DNA from: Alnus glutinosa
Taxonomy: Eukaryota; Streptophyta; Magnoliopsida; Fagales; Betulaceae
DNA: 64,000 nt
NCBI RefSeq assembly: GCF_958979055.1
Contig: NC_084899.1
Coordinates: forward strand, 1,934,501-1,998,500
Reading direction: 5' to 3'
Under the pieces are notes generated by a model. The model did not search any database. It was not told the DNA's origin and saw nothing but the letters and a program-made list of their open reading frames with translations. Numbering within the stretch: position 1 is the first letter of the stretch; every line of letters begins with the position of its first letter. Positions 24,538-37,413 of this stretch are shown here, piece after piece. Position numbers and translations under genes: made by a program.

Positions 24538-25500
24538 CATAAAAGTTAATTGATGTACGAATAATTGTAGAGGGTCCGCCCCAATAACAAAGTCCAAACG
24601 AAAAAAAAATTTAAAAAAATCAAAAACAGATCGAAGCAATAAGCAATAGATTCATTAAAGATCCTAGAAAGACCTTTAACTATCCTAGCCTTTCTAAAGG
24701 TCGCACAAAGCGTTAACAAATGACAACGAGACAAGGTGAGGAGCCCAAAGAGGAAAAGACAATAACCATTATGAAATGTGTTGAGGGGGAGGTATTGTCG
24801 ATAACCGGACGGAATCCGTCGACTGTTTAACTAACTCCAATTTCTAAATTCTATATTATTAGTTTGTTTAAAGGAATTTTGAGACACCAGTCTCAAACAA
24901 TCTAAAATACGAAATTCACATGTTCCTCAAGCATGTAAGTCCCGTACAACCGTCGCTTAATCTATCCAAATTTTTGCATTATTTGAATGGCCTAATGATG
25001 TGAATCTCAATGGATTGATGGGAAGAGTGGAAATGGGCCAAGATTTACGAATGAAGATCCTTTATAATTATCTGTTCAGATTTGAAAGAAATCGTTCAAG
25101 TAATTGTGAGACACCACTTATGAGACCTGATTAACCAAATAAAAATTAGTTTATTGAATCATTTATCTGGTTAAGTAAGTCTCACAAGTGGTCTTTCATA
25201 ATTATCTATTCAAATTTTTTTAAATTCAGATAAGTAATTGTAGAAGATGCCGCCGAAGATCCGCTTCCTGCATATAACAATTATTTGCATGCCACCCAAT
25301 ATGCAGTCAAACCTGTTTGCATAGCATAGCTGTCTTCTTCCTGTTAATCTAAAAGTCCAATAGAAAAAAGAAGCATTGAATCTAAATAGTAAATGCTACA
25401 AGAAAAAAGATTCGAAACCCTGTGATTATATTAATATTAAAATTACAAATTACAAAAGGCTTAACAGAGACTTCTTTTAATATCCTCCATCCATGCATCG
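24061..25500. other. Intergenic stretch, no gene seen
   Basis: Contains poly-T near 24155 and poly-A near 24510. A possible hAT-like end, 'ggcttgtttggtaacg', lies near 24126. Around 25100-25210, 'gtgagacaccacttatgag' and 'ctcacaagtggtctttca' are loosely inverted. Nothing is supported as a gene. Confidence 0.4.
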
Positions 25501-25530
25501 ATTTCGACTCTTTTTTTACAGCCATTGATT

Positions 25531-26421
25531 CTAAGCCGATCTACAATGGAAGACCTTAAACTCACACTTAGGCGAAATCGCCTGCAACAGCAGCCTCGCC
25601 GTCTGCTCCTGCTTCACCACAGCTCCCTCCTTCTCCACCAACACCGCCCCAACAATCCTCTCATACCCACCACCGCCTCCGTTTGCAACATACGCCACCA
25701 GAGCCGCCTGCACCGGTCCCATGCTCGGGTTAAACGCCGCAGATTCCATATACGACCCTGGATACACCTTCCCTTCGCAATCCACAAGAGCCACGCCGGA
25801 CGGGCACCCACTGTACGGCGCACGGGACCTGTTCGCAGCCTCCAGAGCCGCGTATCGTAATTCACCGCCAACCCCACAAACCCCATTGCACAATTTTATC
25901 TGGGTCTCGCTCAAAAACGACAATTTATTATGGTGTGGCTCTAGGAGCAAAGGCACGTCCTCCGGCAACAAGTCATGGGGTCCAAAAGGGTGGGAGAGAA
26001 AGTTTGACAGCGGCGTAAATTGATCGGAGGCGGAGTTGGGTTCGGAGGTTATGAGGAGGTTGATGTTGGGGGCGTCGCGGATCTCCTGGAGAAACTGGCG
26101 GCAGTGGCCGCAGGGGGCGGAGGACACGGCGAGGTAGTGTAGGCGGGGCTCGGCATTGAGGGAGAGATTGGTGAGTAGGAACTGCTCGGCGTGGACGGAA
26201 TGGTGGAGGGGGAGGTTGGGGAACTCGAGGTTGACGCCGAAGAAGACGCGGCCGGAGGAGCCGAGCCCCACGGCGCCAACGTGGTATCGGGAGATGGGCG
26301 GGCGGGCGAGGCGCTGGGCGGAGGGAACGAGCGTGGGGAGGAGCTGGAGGACGGTGAGTTTGGAGTCTTGGGCCATGGATTCGACTTCTGAGGCTGGGAT
26401 TACGAATCTGGGTTTGTCCAT
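25531..26421 (-). CDS. CDA: Cytidine deaminase
   Basis: The single exon encodes 296 residues. Two cytidine-deaminase domains lie in tandem, as in plant and enterobacterial dimeric enzymes. The N-terminal domain has the catalytic HAE (His77-Ala78-Glu79) in HSVHAEQ and the zinc-binding PCGHC (Cys104 and Cys107) in SSAPCGHCRQF. The C-terminal domain (about 175-290, from CNGVCGVGGELRYAALEAAN to the end) keeps the fold but no second HAE/PCxxC, so it is presumably structural. The enzyme converts cytidine and deoxycytidine to uridine and deoxyuridine in pyrimidine salvage; no targeting peptide is evident, so the cytosol is likely. The length and intronless structure match Arabidopsis CDA1. Codons are much more G/C-rich at third positions than the neighbours, which creates the long open frames seen on other frames here. 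Confidence 0.96.
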   Translation of the reverse strand: MDKPRFVIPASEVESMAQDSKLTVLQLLPTLVPSAQRLARPPISRYHVGAVGLGSSGRVFFGVNLEFPNLPLHHSVHAEQFLLTNLSLNAEPRLHYLAVSSAPCGHCRQFLQEIRDAPNINLLITSEPNSASDQFTPLSNFLSHPFGPHDLLPEDVPLLLEPHHNKLSFLSETQIKLCNGVCGVGGELRYAALEAANRSRAPYSGCPSGVALVDCEGKVYPGSYMESAAFNPSMGPVQAALVAYVANGGGGGYERIVGAVLVEKEGAVVKQEQTARLLLQAISPKCEFKVFHCRSA

Positions 26422-26533
26422 TTTGGTGGGGGTGGGGATTCTTTGGGATTGAGGCGGACGAGAGACTTCTTCCTGGAAACGAGGAGAAGAGGGAAGGAGG
26501 GAGGGGGAACAGACAGGGGGGGTGCGGGGGGTG

Positions 26534-26540
26534 ATTTATA
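26534..26540 (-). promoter_or_regulatory. Candidate TATA box of cytidine deaminase
   Basis: On the minus strand this reads CTATAAATC, about 115 nt upstream of the start codon, followed by a pyrimidine-rich leader. Confidence 0.5.
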
Positions 26541-26579
26541 GTTGGGCTTGTGTGTGAGCCTCTGTTTTCAGACATCACG

Positions 26580-27086
26580 AATAAAATGTGGAATCCTTAC
26601 ATAATATAAGATTATATAATATTTTAATTTGATTAATTTAATTAAATAGGTCATATCTTTTTGTTCTAATTTATTAATTTTGTGTTTTGTTTATATTAAA
26701 TTCAAGAGTCGTGTAGAAAATTGTTAGTCACAATTATGCCATACTTATTTGAAAAATGTTAGAATTATCAAATCTTTCACCAAGAGATGAATATTAAGAT
26801 AACGTGAAGCTAGCTTATTTTTTTATTAATTTTTGTTCTGATTATCTCTAATAAATAAGTTTCAAATAGTTGATTGAGACAGACATATTAGCATTGTGAG
26901 ATTATTATAAGATAAAAATATAATTTCTAACATTACTATTTTTCCTAATAAACAAATAAAAAATATTAAGGGAACTCAAAAACTACAAGCTAACATTGCT
27001 AAAGCTTTTTTTTAAAAAATAAAATAAAATAAAATATTAATAAACAACTTAAAATACAAAATATTCGTAAACACTTAAAACTTATT
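26580..27086. other. AT-rich spacer, no gene seen
   Basis: Upstream flank of the deaminase gene up to the target duplication of the LTR retrotransposon. No conserved frame or repeat end was recognised. Confidence 0.45.
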
Positions 27087-27091
27087 TTATC

Positions 27092-27572
27092 TGTAATATA
27101 TTATTCCTTTTTGGTTGTGGCCTTTATATCACATTTACGGTATTTACTATGTTTATTATTTTTTCAATAAACATATACGGCATTATGGATATTTCCATTA
27201 ATTTAGATTACCGTAAATATGGAATCGGTATTATGGTTATTTCTATTAATTTATATTACCGTAAATATGGAATCGGTTAATTGATTTTAAAATCAATTAA
27301 CGATATTGTTTCCTTGATGGAAGGAAACAAATACGGTGTTTACCATTTTTGAGGGTCCCTAACCTAGCCTATAAATAGAGCGCCTGTGTACACCATCAGT
27401 ACAGCCATCAAGCAATAGGCATAGGTTAGAAGATCCCTCAAATAATCTTTCTTGTTCTTCAGATGGATCGTGGAGACGCTTGAGCAAACATGGCTAGAGG
27501 TAAGCCTGAATCCTGTTTATTTGTTTTCCGCTGCGCATGTTAGATTAAATAATATGTTGATTATTTCTAACA
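27092..27572 (+). repeat. Left LTR (481 bp) of the Copia element
   Basis: TGTAATATATTA...TTTCTAACA. It holds two near-identical 'attaccgtaaatatggaatc' units and a TATA-like 'cctataaatagag' about 200 bp before its end. A 2-bp spacer separates it from the primer-binding site. Confidence 0.95.
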
Positions 27573-29069
27573 TGTGGTATCAGAGCCAGCCTCTATGCTA
27601 TTTTGCTTAGCATATAATTTTACTATGTGTTATCAATATTGAATCAAGTATTTTTATTTGTTATCAATATTGAATCAAGTATATTCTATTTGGTATTGTT
27701 CACTTCTGTTTGTTAATATTGTTTGAGCAATATTTCGTCTTTTGTGACATGATAGAAACGCATTAGCGATTATTTTGTGAATATTTGTTGTTCACGTACT
27801 GTTTGTGAAAACCCATATATTTGATATAACTTTTTTTTATCACTATTCTGTATATTGTGATATACTGCCTAATTTTGAGTTGTAATCTTGATATGGGTAT
27901 TTTCATAAAGGGGTGGCGGCTAGGGTTCCATTTTTAGGGTTTTCAACCCATCTGGAACATTACGGGTCGGGTTGGTTGGTGACTGGGTAGGGTTTCGACC
28001 CATTAAAGTTTTTGGGTTTGATATATTTTCGGGTAGGGTTTTTTAAAACCCATGCAGTTTTGGGCCATTTAAGTGGGCTGACCTAGTTTGGGCCAGCACT
28101 ATACATAGACCCAGAGGCCTGACCCGATTAAGTGGGTTGACCTAATTGCCAAATACAGTAGCCCATTTGGAGTCTTGTGACCCAAAAGTCCAACCCAATA
28201 TAGTAGCCCAATACAGATACCCAACCCAAATTAAGTGGGTTAACCCAATTGGGTCAGCCCAATACAGCAACCATTTTTCAGTAACCCATCAAGTTCTTTT
28301 TAAAAGGGGAATTTAGGCTTTATGGTGTTTAGAACCTGGGTTCACCAGGTGTAAAGAGCCTTGGCCACTTACTAAACCATTAGGCCATGTGTTTTATTAT
28401 GTCTTCATATTAAAGTTTTATTCCCTTTATTATTTACAGTACTGTGTATTAAAATTATTGTTTATTTAATACATGAATTGAGGAATATATATTTTAAATT
28501 TATATTGTTTAAATATAAATTGTTTGATGCCTAGACCTAAGAATAATTAACAATACCATATATACTGGTGTGTTTACAGTAATATCTAAGAATGCAATGT
28601 CGGGGAAAGTTCTGGCAAGGAAAGTCTTGGGATTTAAGTGTGTCCGGTGTGACCCCCCTCACTTTCCTGGGAGCTCATCTGCTTGCACCTTGGAAAATGT
28701 TGTTTATCCCATTTAAGTATTGGTTTGTTATATTCCTAAGGCCATTAAGGGGGCATATATAAAGTTGTTAGATGTTAATGAAGTAGCAATTATCATGATA
28801 ATTTTGGGAGAGCCACAGCATCCCAATTTTGAATGACAATTGCATCAAGATTACACACACGTAATTATCATAATAATTATGGGAGAGCCAAAGCATCCCA
28901 TTTTTGTATGATAATTACATCAGGATCACACGCATGAACCTCATAAAGATTTATTAGATGTTCATGAATTACAGCGTGATTATTATGATTTTGGGAGAGC
29001 CAAAGCATCCTAATTTTGTAATAATTGCATAAGGATCGTACACATGAACTTCATATAGAAAAATTAACA

Positions 29070-29615
29070 TCGTATTGTAATTAACTCATAAATTTAATTA
29101 CCTATCCCCAAAGGGAAGTTTTTTATTTTTGTGACTTAATTAGAATAAGATAACAAATTTAGTATTAAAAGTAAAATTTCTTTCGGTTGCCCAAAGGTAC
29201 GAAGAATTTTATTTTTTAATATTTAAATTTGCTTTAGTCTTATTAATAAAGAGTAAATTTCATGCGTGATGCAACCTTTGCCCAAAGGTAGGTTGAAATT
29301 TACTATTTAAATTGGCATTGGCTAATTTAAAATAAAGTTGATATCGTCTTGTAGTTAATTCATAAATTTAATTACTTATCCCCAAAGGGAAGTTTTTATT
29401 TTTATGACTTAATTAGAATAAGATAACAAATTTAGTATTAAAAGTAAAATTTCTTTCGGTTGCCCAAAGGTACGAAGAATTTTATTTATTAATATTTAAA
29501 TTTGCTTTAGTCTTATTAATAAAGAGTAAATTTCATGCATGATGCAACCTTTGCCCACAGGTAGGTTGAAATTTACTATTTATTATTTAAATTGGCATTG
29601 GCCAATTTAAAATAA
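29070..29615 (+). repeat. Tandem duplication of about 265 bp inside the Copia element
   Basis: Two consecutive, nearly identical units carry 'cccaaagggaagtttttta'-like, 'ggttgcccaaaggtacgaag' and 'gcaacctttgcccaaaggt'-like phrases. Upstream, at about 28785-29040, three diverged copies of a roughly 90-bp unit contain 'tttgggagagcca(a/c)agcat'. Such arrays lie where a leader or gag would be expected. Confidence 0.75.
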
Positions 29616-32600
29616 AGTTACTTCATAGCATTAAAGCATTTTTATTTTTGTTATTGCAGCTATTCATATTACTCTACCTTGGTAGTTTTATATTCCAATA
29701 CTTTAAGGTAATATTTTTTCTGACTGAAAAAAATATTAATATGCTTTTTTATTTGGGGTGTTCAAAATTTGGTGCTCCGTGTGGACAAACCACCTACTCC
29801 CGCGGAATTAAGTACGCCACGTGAGATTATTAAGCATGAACGGTGGGAGTGATTTAATCACTTAAGTTAGATGTTCATGAAATCTCATGTCACTAAAGTC
29901 ATCAGGGATTTATTCCTGAATGTTTTAGAGCCAAAGTTTTATAAAGGTTGTTTATGAACATTTAGTAAGTTCAAACAAAACTTGGCCAGCACCCTAATAG
30001 AAAATGCTTTAAAGACAAACCTTTTACAGTTTCTAAAGTGTTTATAATCCCATTATGGGAATGAAGGATATTATAGTTTAGCTTAAGTCCCTAAAGATTG
30101 AGATTTTTTAAGTCATTATTGGTCATTTTATTTTGAATTCTCTATTCTAAGTGTAGAATTTTTGTCTTGTAACACACGTAAGGAAAAATGGTTAGTAAAT
30201 AAACTTCTAACCATGTGTGTTCAAGGATATGAGAGAATTTATAAAGTGTTCACATGATTACTCATATTAAAGGAAAGACCAATAAATGCAATCATGTCCA
30301 ACACTTAAAGCATGAGAATAAGGTGCCAATAAAGTATTATGGCAATCAAGATACCTATTTCTCATGAAATAAGGAAAATTAAGGGCATATAAAGAAAGAT
30401 TGCATGAAGTATAAGAAATGACTTAAAATAAAGATAATCTCATACATTTAGTATGTCGTGAATCTCTTTTAGTGACTCATTCAAATATGTTGTGGATTGA
30501 TTATGGTTTAACAATCCACGTTGTCAATACAAATGCAGAGTCCTTTTTAAATAACACGTGTTTATAACTTGAGGTTGTTGGGATCTATAGGTTAATTTTA
30601 AAATTCAGTCATAATTTTTGACCTCAAAAATGATTTATATTCCATAATTTTTAGAAATTTATTTTTTAGTTTGGCTTGTTAAAAATTTCAATTTTATTTT
30701 AAACTTGAAGTTTTTCTTATCTTTGGTGGAATATTGGTTGGGGTTTATTTAAAGTCTATTTAAAATTGACCTACGTCCCAATTTTTAAACAAAATTATTT
30801 GTTTATTTCTGCATAGTGATGTTGACGTAAAGTAGAGTCTTTGTGATGTTGACGTAAAGTAGAGTCTTTGAGAATTTAAAATGCTCTGGTTATGGCTTTG
30901 GAGATTGAAATATATCTCCATACAGTAAATAAAAGTCGGTAATTTATTGACTTTAGTTCTTGTGTGGGCTGCATAAGGGAAAGCATACCAACAAGACCAC
31001 TAGAGGTGCCAAAGAGAGCATTTTGAGATTCTTGAGATCATGTACATTAAAATGTGTTGACTTTTTCATACTCATTGCCTAAATGGTCAGAGATATTTTG
31101 ATCTCTTTTAGTGATGACCATATAAAGTTTATGTATCTCTATCTTCTAAATATTAAAGCTGGGGTATTGAATGCTTTCAATATCTATAAGGAAGAAGAAG
31201 AGAAACAATGTGAAGATCATTAGATCTAATATAGGCATAGAGTATTAAGGTAGGTACACACCAAGGGGAAATGATTAGTAATACTAATCTGCTATTACCC
31301 TTATAGAGTAAAGCTTTGAAGACCGTTGTGTATATGTTAAACAGGATTTCATCTAAGGTTGTCTTTATGACACCTTTTAAAATATGAAATAGATGGAAGC
31401 TTGTTTACATTATTTACACATATGGGGTTGCCTTGCTAAAGAGAGGATTTATAATCCTCACCTTAGAAAATTAGATTCAAGGACAACCAGCGGATCTTTA
31501 TAAGCTATCTAGTAAACTTTAAGGGGTTATAATGTTTAATTATCCTTCATATGATCATAGAGTTGTTGATTGTAAAATTTCTAAAGGATGTAGAACCTAG
31601 TGGGAGTGCTCATTCACACAAATTGGAATTTGAGGAAGCACTAGAGTTGGCCAAATCTCCTTCTCATAGAGGATGATTGATTGTATTCAGGGAAAATCAG
31701 ATTGATTATCCTGAGCCACAATCATTTCTAGAACAACCAACTCATACAGAACAGGTTCAAAAGTCTATTCTCCCATTGCAAAAATGCAGAGGAAGTAGAA
31801 TTAAGAAAATCCTATAGAATAAGGAGATCAACAATTCTTAGTGATCATGTTGTATATCTCCCAGAGTCTGATATTAACATTGGACATAAAGATGATCCAA
31901 ATTTGTTTTCACATGCTATGAGTGGAGAAAACTCCACATTGAGATTCAGTGCCATGAAGTGAGAGTTAAGTCCATGGCTGAAGGGTCGAGCTAGACTCGT
32001 AGCCAATGGTTTTACTCATAAGGAAGGCATTGATTATCGTGAAACATTCTCTCCAGTGTCTAAGAATGGTTCATCAAGATAATCATAGCATTAGTAGCTC
32101 ATTTTGATCTAGAGCTGCATCAAATTGATGCGAAAACAACATTTATGAATGAGGATCTTAAAGATGAGGTTTACATGACACAACCTAAACGTTTTATAAA
32201 ATAACAGTCAGAATACTTGCAAATTAAAGAATTCTATTTATGGGCTGTGATAGATCTCTCACCGGTGATATACTTTTTACAAGGTATTTGTTTTATTGTT
32301 TACTGAAAACCTTGTTAATTAGTATGTATACCTTAAGGTCAGTGGGAGTACAGTAATCTTTCTAATCCTATATGTAGATATTGTTTTTGCAAGTGGTGAT
32401 TTAGGTTTGCTACATAAGGTTCATTTCACAAAACTTTGAAATGAAGGATTTGGGTGAAACCTCTTATGTCTTTTGGCATAGAGATTCACAGAGACATAAA
32501 GAATATTAACATTGTCTCGGAAGGCCTACATTGAAAAAGTTTTGGGAAGATTTAGAATGAAGGATTATGTACCTTCAGTAGCAATTAAGAGGGACTAATT

Positions 32601-33588
32601 AAATACAGATTAATGTCCCAAAAGGTATTGGAATAAGGGCAGATGAAAAGTTTTAAGCGTCTGCATTATACATAACCATATGACTGACAATAAGTATATT
32701 GAGTCAATAAAGTGCTGCAAATAAAGCCTTGCAGTATATGCAAGGAACCAAGAAGAACAACTTAACCTAAGGATACACTTTCCATTTGAAGGTGGTTAGT
32801 TGTTCAGATTTGAGTTTGCTGATTGTGTAGATAGTAGAAAGTCTACTCTAAGGTATATATCTTTTTATTGAAGGATATATCCTAGAGATGCAGTTTGCAG
32901 ACTATAGTTGCTACGTCTACCAAGAAAGCTAAAAGTCTAGCGTGCTATGAATTTGGTACACAGGCATGATGGTTGAGACATTTGTTGAAAGTCTCAATCT
33001 TGTCGATTTTACAGTTAGACCATAAAGATACTCTGCGGTAATTCTACTATAATCTTCTTTTATAAGAATAAAGAGTAGAAGCAGAAATAAATCGACATTA
33101 AGTATCTCAGTACGAGAGATAACATTAAGAGACATAAAGGGTCTATTGAGCATATAAGTACTGGATTAATGATTGCGGATCCCATGACTTAAAGTTTACC
33201 GGTAAAGAAAGAATAAAGTCATGCGGAATATATGAGACTCATTAATTCATTTTCACTTGGTTTGTCTCTTTTTGGTCTATAGACATAAAGTTATTGTAAT
33301 AAAGATTTTTTGTGCACATTTGTTATTTTATCCATGAGGATAAATAAAGTTGGACCCGAATGACTTATAGGAAGTTCATTCATAAAGCTTGATTATCCAT
33401 AAGGTACTCATGTAAGGAGTGTTTTACATCGTGATACATGGAAGGGACGACCTAATTTTATAATGGTTTTACCGCCATGATTCGTGTGAAACATTTCTTA
33501 ACTGAGTTGGAGGATTCCATAAAAGATTGGCCAAAACTAAAGAACCTAATACCATATGGTCATGTGTTATAAAGTCCAAGTGGGAGAA

Positions 33589-34069
33589 TGTAATATATTA
33601 TTCCTTTTTGGTTGTGGCCTTTATATCACATTTACGGTATTTACTATGTTTATTATTTTTTCAATAAACATATACGGCATTATGGATATTTCCATTAATT
33701 TAGATTACCGTAAATATGGAATCGGTATTATGGTTATTTCTATTAATTTATATTACCGTAAATATGGAATCGGTTAATTGATTTTAAAATCAATTAACGA
33801 TATTGTTTCCTTGATGGAAGGAAACAAATACGGTGTTTACCATTTTTGAGGGTCCCTAACCTAGCCTATAAATAGAGCGCCTGTGTACACCATCAGTACA
33901 GCCATCAAGCAATAGGCATAGGTTAGAAGATCCCTCAAATAATCTTTCTTGTTCTTCAGATGGATCGTGGAGACGCTTGAGCAAACATGGCTAGAGGTAA
34001 GCCTGAATCCTGTTTATTTGTTTTCCGCTGCGCATGTTAGATTAAATAATATGTTGATTATTTCTAACA
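33589..34069 (+). repeat. Right LTR (481 bp) of the Copia element
   Basis: Same length as the left LTR and, on reading both through, no difference was seen. It directly follows the polypurine tract. Confidence 0.95.
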
Positions 34070-34136
34070 TTATCTACACGTCATATCAAAACACTTTTTC
34101 AAACAGACACTCCAAAAACCATTAACCAACAAAACT

Positions 34137-34242
34137 TAAAATCTATGGATTTAAATTGTTGAATTAAAACATGTGGGAACAATTGAATTAAGTGCATGCT
34201 AAACATTGTTCTAATTCAACAATTTAAACCCACAGATTTTGA
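34137..34242. repeat. Short inverted repeat
   Basis: 'aaaatctatggatttaaatt' and 'gttgaattaaaaca' are mirrored by 'tgttctaattcaac' and 'aatttaaacccacagatttt'. The arms are about 34 bp around a 38-bp spacer. It may be a small MITE; no duplication was seen. Confidence 0.5.
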
Positions 34243-34859
34243 AATTATATAAATTTTGAAGCATTGACCCATCACAGAGTCAGAATACCTATTCAAATAG
34301 TCAGATTTCAAAAAGGTGAGCCTACCTTATTATAAATTAAAGGACAATCTTATTGCACAAATCTTCATTTTTTTTTTTTTATATTAAAATAAATATTATA
34401 AGGGGATCCATCTCCTTTGTCATTTTCCTTTGCATGTAAAATTATTGGTATGGTACAAAAGTGAAGTCAGTTTCGATGCCAGATGCAACCCAACAAGAGT
34501 GTCCCAAGCGATTTCTCTATAATAATTTGTATCATCATTGCATGACTTTCCTTTTCTCATTGTGGTGCAATTATTTGTCTAATGAAAATTGAATTAGTTT
34601 ATTCAATTTTATATTCAATTTTGTTCTGTCAATAACATTTTTTTTTTATTCTTTTTGTTTTCCCTTTTCAAAACTTACTTCATAATTACGGCACATCATA
34701 ACACTTTTTTAAACAAAGCAAAATAAAAATTAAAAAAAAAAGAATTATTTAAAAAGCATTAACAAACAGAGTTAATCGTACTATTTTTTAGAAGGAATAA
34801 TTGAACTTTCTCTAAAGCAAGTTTACCACCTTGAGCTTTTGTTTTTTTAAATGAGAAAA

Positions 34860-35500
34860 AGGAAAAGACGTTACAAAGAAGATCACTCCCACTATAAAGA
34901 GAAAGGTCCAATAAACAAAAAATAATAATAATAATAAAATATAAGAGATATGCTATTATAAAATTTGGTTAAAGTGGCTCATTTTGCTAAATTATAAGCG
35001 CGGAAGTAAGTGCTCTTGTGAACCTTGGAAGCTAACCAGTTTTGGAAGGAGGCAAGCGAGCCAAGGATGTTTGAACACCATGGTGATCTTCTGATCTGAA
35101 GCAAGGTAGTTGTGCTTGAGAGCAAGGATCACTGCAAAAGAATCAAGGCAGATTGAGAATGTTGTTCTTCCTTTAAGAAATGTCTAGACAAAATTTTAAC
35201 CCCATTGATAAAGAGAAAGGGGGAGAGTGGATCACCCTGACAGAGACCCCAGCAAGATTTGAATTTATTGCAAGGGTTGCCATTCAAAAAGACTAAAAAC
35301 GAAGGTATGGAGATGCATTGGCAAGATCCATCTAATCAAGGAAGAGTGAAAACAAAGTTTTTCAAGAATATGATGGATGATGGGTTTTTTATTCCTTATC
35401 TTTTCTCTTTGAATCATGACCATAAAATAGATGATTCGTATTTTACGTGAAATGGAGAAGGTCTTGTGCCGAGTTTGCTGCCTAATCAGATGTAGCAAAA
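34860..35500 (-). mobile_element. LINE fragment with reverse-transcriptase and RNase H pieces
   Basis: On the minus strand the segment near 35270-35190 translates in one frame to GLCQGDPLSPFLF, the hallmark (R)QGDPLSP region of LINE reverse transcriptase. Upstream, 35400-35265 continues it, and further on (about 35100-34950) the RNase H-like end (RAYNLAKWAT) appears in another frame. The distance between the two domains is far too short, so a large internal deletion has occurred. There are frame changes and stops. Borders are approximate. Confidence 0.65.
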
Positions 35501-36480
35501 AAAAAAAAAATTAACGTATGAACGTATACCATAAGCTGAACCACCTTAATTTTATGTGTCTCTTTTTCTCATTTTTATATCGTTGCTAGATTATGTGTTC
35601 TTTCATGTCTTATAAGCTTTATGTTCTTACAGCATTCCACACGCCTCTTAAAGGTGTGTTTGCATTTTTTATTTATTTATTTTTTTTGATTATTTTGATT
35701 ATTATTATTTTAGAAAGAGTTGTTAGCACTTTGCACTTTGGTAAAACAGTGATAAAGATATTTTAGGCTACTTTTTAAAGATAGGCTAGGCTAGGCTAGT
35801 GCTCTTTTGGGTCTCTTTCTGTGGCAGGTTTACCATTACTTTTATATGATCCATGAAGGACATGGGAAACAGAAGTTCCACCTCACCTCATGCAACCTAA
35901 CCCAGAACATATGCCTCTGCCAGCCAGTCATGGCATTGGATTCACATTCACCGGCTTCGAATTTTATATGTAGTTTTTTTTTAGGGGGAATTTTATATGT
36001 AGTTGCTGCAAGCTATTCATTATTCTCTTAAATATTGTACCATACACTTTCTTTGTCACTAGATATGAAACTTCCTTCTCCAGCCTATTCTTTCATGGCT
36101 GCCCATTCCTTACCTACCCATCTATGACGACTAAGTTAGTTTAGTTGCATGGATTGAGATCCGGTGCAACGAGTCATCTGAGAGGTTGTTTGGGCTCCAC
36201 TTATAAATTCACTTGCTTAAGCGGGTACAATAAATAACTTCATTCACCAAATCTCAATCCTAGTTGCATCATGTTGGTTAGAAAATATATATATATTCCA
36301 ACTTAAATCAAACTTATAAGTAATATTCCAATATATTATAAGCTCATAAATTCGTACCTTTCAAAATTCAAGAGAAAATATATATATATATTTCTTTAAT
36401 TTTTTCTATTCAATGAGGGGAAAAGGGCTGCAAGGGAGAGTCTTTCCGACTTTTCCACCTTTGATTTCAATGGAAAAAAG
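35500..36480. other. Intergenic stretch, no gene seen
   Basis: Poly-A/T runs, two 'tatatata' tracts (about 36285, 36375) and short open frames. A tandem 'ggctaggctaggcta' lies at about 35785. No recognisable gene. Confidence 0.4.
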
Positions 36481-36489
36481 AATTGAAGA

Positions 36490-36830
36490 CCAATTAAAAA
36501 TGCTTGCAAACATAAGATAGAAAGCAACCCGCTTAGTTAAACAATTAACAATATGCTTTAAAATTAATAGCATGAGAAGTTTTCAAAGCCTGCAAACTTT
36601 GAAAAGAAGGCATATTTAAGTGAATATCCAAAGCAATGCTAGCAAAATTCCAATCTATGAACAAGTTGAGACTATTGATAAGGATCATTGAACCTTCTAA
36701 GATGAGGGAGTTGCACCCACCAGAGGCTGCAAGTTGAGCAGCTGACAATGCAATATGAGCTTTGCCAACAAAAACATCAGCGTAAGGATGAGCTTTGTGG
36801 CATCGTCAATGATATTCCTGTCAGAATCAC
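36490..36830 (-). mobile_element. LINE RNase H-like fragment
   Basis: The minus-strand frame over 36748-36545 (LAASGGCNSLILEGSMILIN) follows the pattern LA...G...LILEGDS..., typical of the RNase H-like domain at the end of plant LINE ORF2. The expected acidic DS pair is lost. There are no clear flanking repeats. It is probably a different copy from the fragment at 34860-35500. Confidence 0.5.
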
Positions 36831-37413
36831 TAAAAGCTTGTTCGAGATTACTTTAAGAAGCTTAAGAAATGCTTTTAGTACATAAAAAGTTATGTCAAGC
36901 ACAAATTGGTCAGTTTAGTAAAAAAAAACTTTAATATATATATATATATATTCTCTAAAAAATTTCATAACTGTGTTTTGAGATATGCCTAAAATTGAGA
37001 TTTTTTCTTTTCTTAAAAAGTTATATTTCTCGATGCAATCTCGAACAGGTTATAAAGATTCAATCATTGATCTTAGGAACTTCCATATATTGGGCCTTGT
37101 CAGATGAGTGGTGCACCTCCCACTAAGGTAAACTAGCCTAACTCGGATTCATGACTAGACCTCTGTCATTCTCGACTCTTCTCTCTACAGCTCAGACCTC
37201 ATAGCACTAACCAGATGAACACCAAATTGGTATTTTTAATGGGACAATTTGGAGAAAAATTCTGTCATTTTTAATATTGATAGGGATATATATATATATA
37301 TATATATAATATTCTTTTGGCATGCATGTGACTGTCTGCGTGATACTTACCACCCTTATATATTGACTTGACACTTACCAAGTTCGTCATTAACGGCTAA
37401 ATTATAACGTAAC

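Larger units (their letters stand above)
27092..34069 (+). mobile_element. Ty1/Copia LTR retrotransposon, young but broken
   Basis: A 6,978-bp element with two 481-bp LTRs, flanked by the 5-bp direct repeat TTATC (27087-27091 and 34070-34074). The primer-binding site TGGTATCAGAGC begins at 27575 and a polypurine tract (AAGTGGGAGAA) ends at 33588. Near 31983-32060 the + strand still resembles Copia reverse transcriptase ([23 protein letters not shown]). The interior is broken by many interruptions, clearly more than ten, and no long pol frame remains. The LTRs look identical by eye, so the insertion should be recent. Movement of an already decayed copy by another element's proteins is the simplest explanation. 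Confidence 0.93.

Noticed and set aside
25525-26578. Long open frames on both strands around the cytidine deaminase gene, up to 201 codons
   Set aside because: They are side effects of GC-rich codons; only the 296-residue minus frame has family motifs (HAE, PCGHC). The Pro/Arg- and Ser/Pro-rich translations look like frame shadows.
28785-29615. CRISPR-like repeated units
   Set aside because: Units are long, imperfect and without spacers, in a plant LTR retrotransposon; these are ordinary tandem duplications.
37000-37215. tRNA-derived SINE on the minus strand
   Set aside because: A 'tggttagtgc' A-box-like word and a weak B-box-like word are present, but no tail or flanking repeats were found and the B box departs from consensus.
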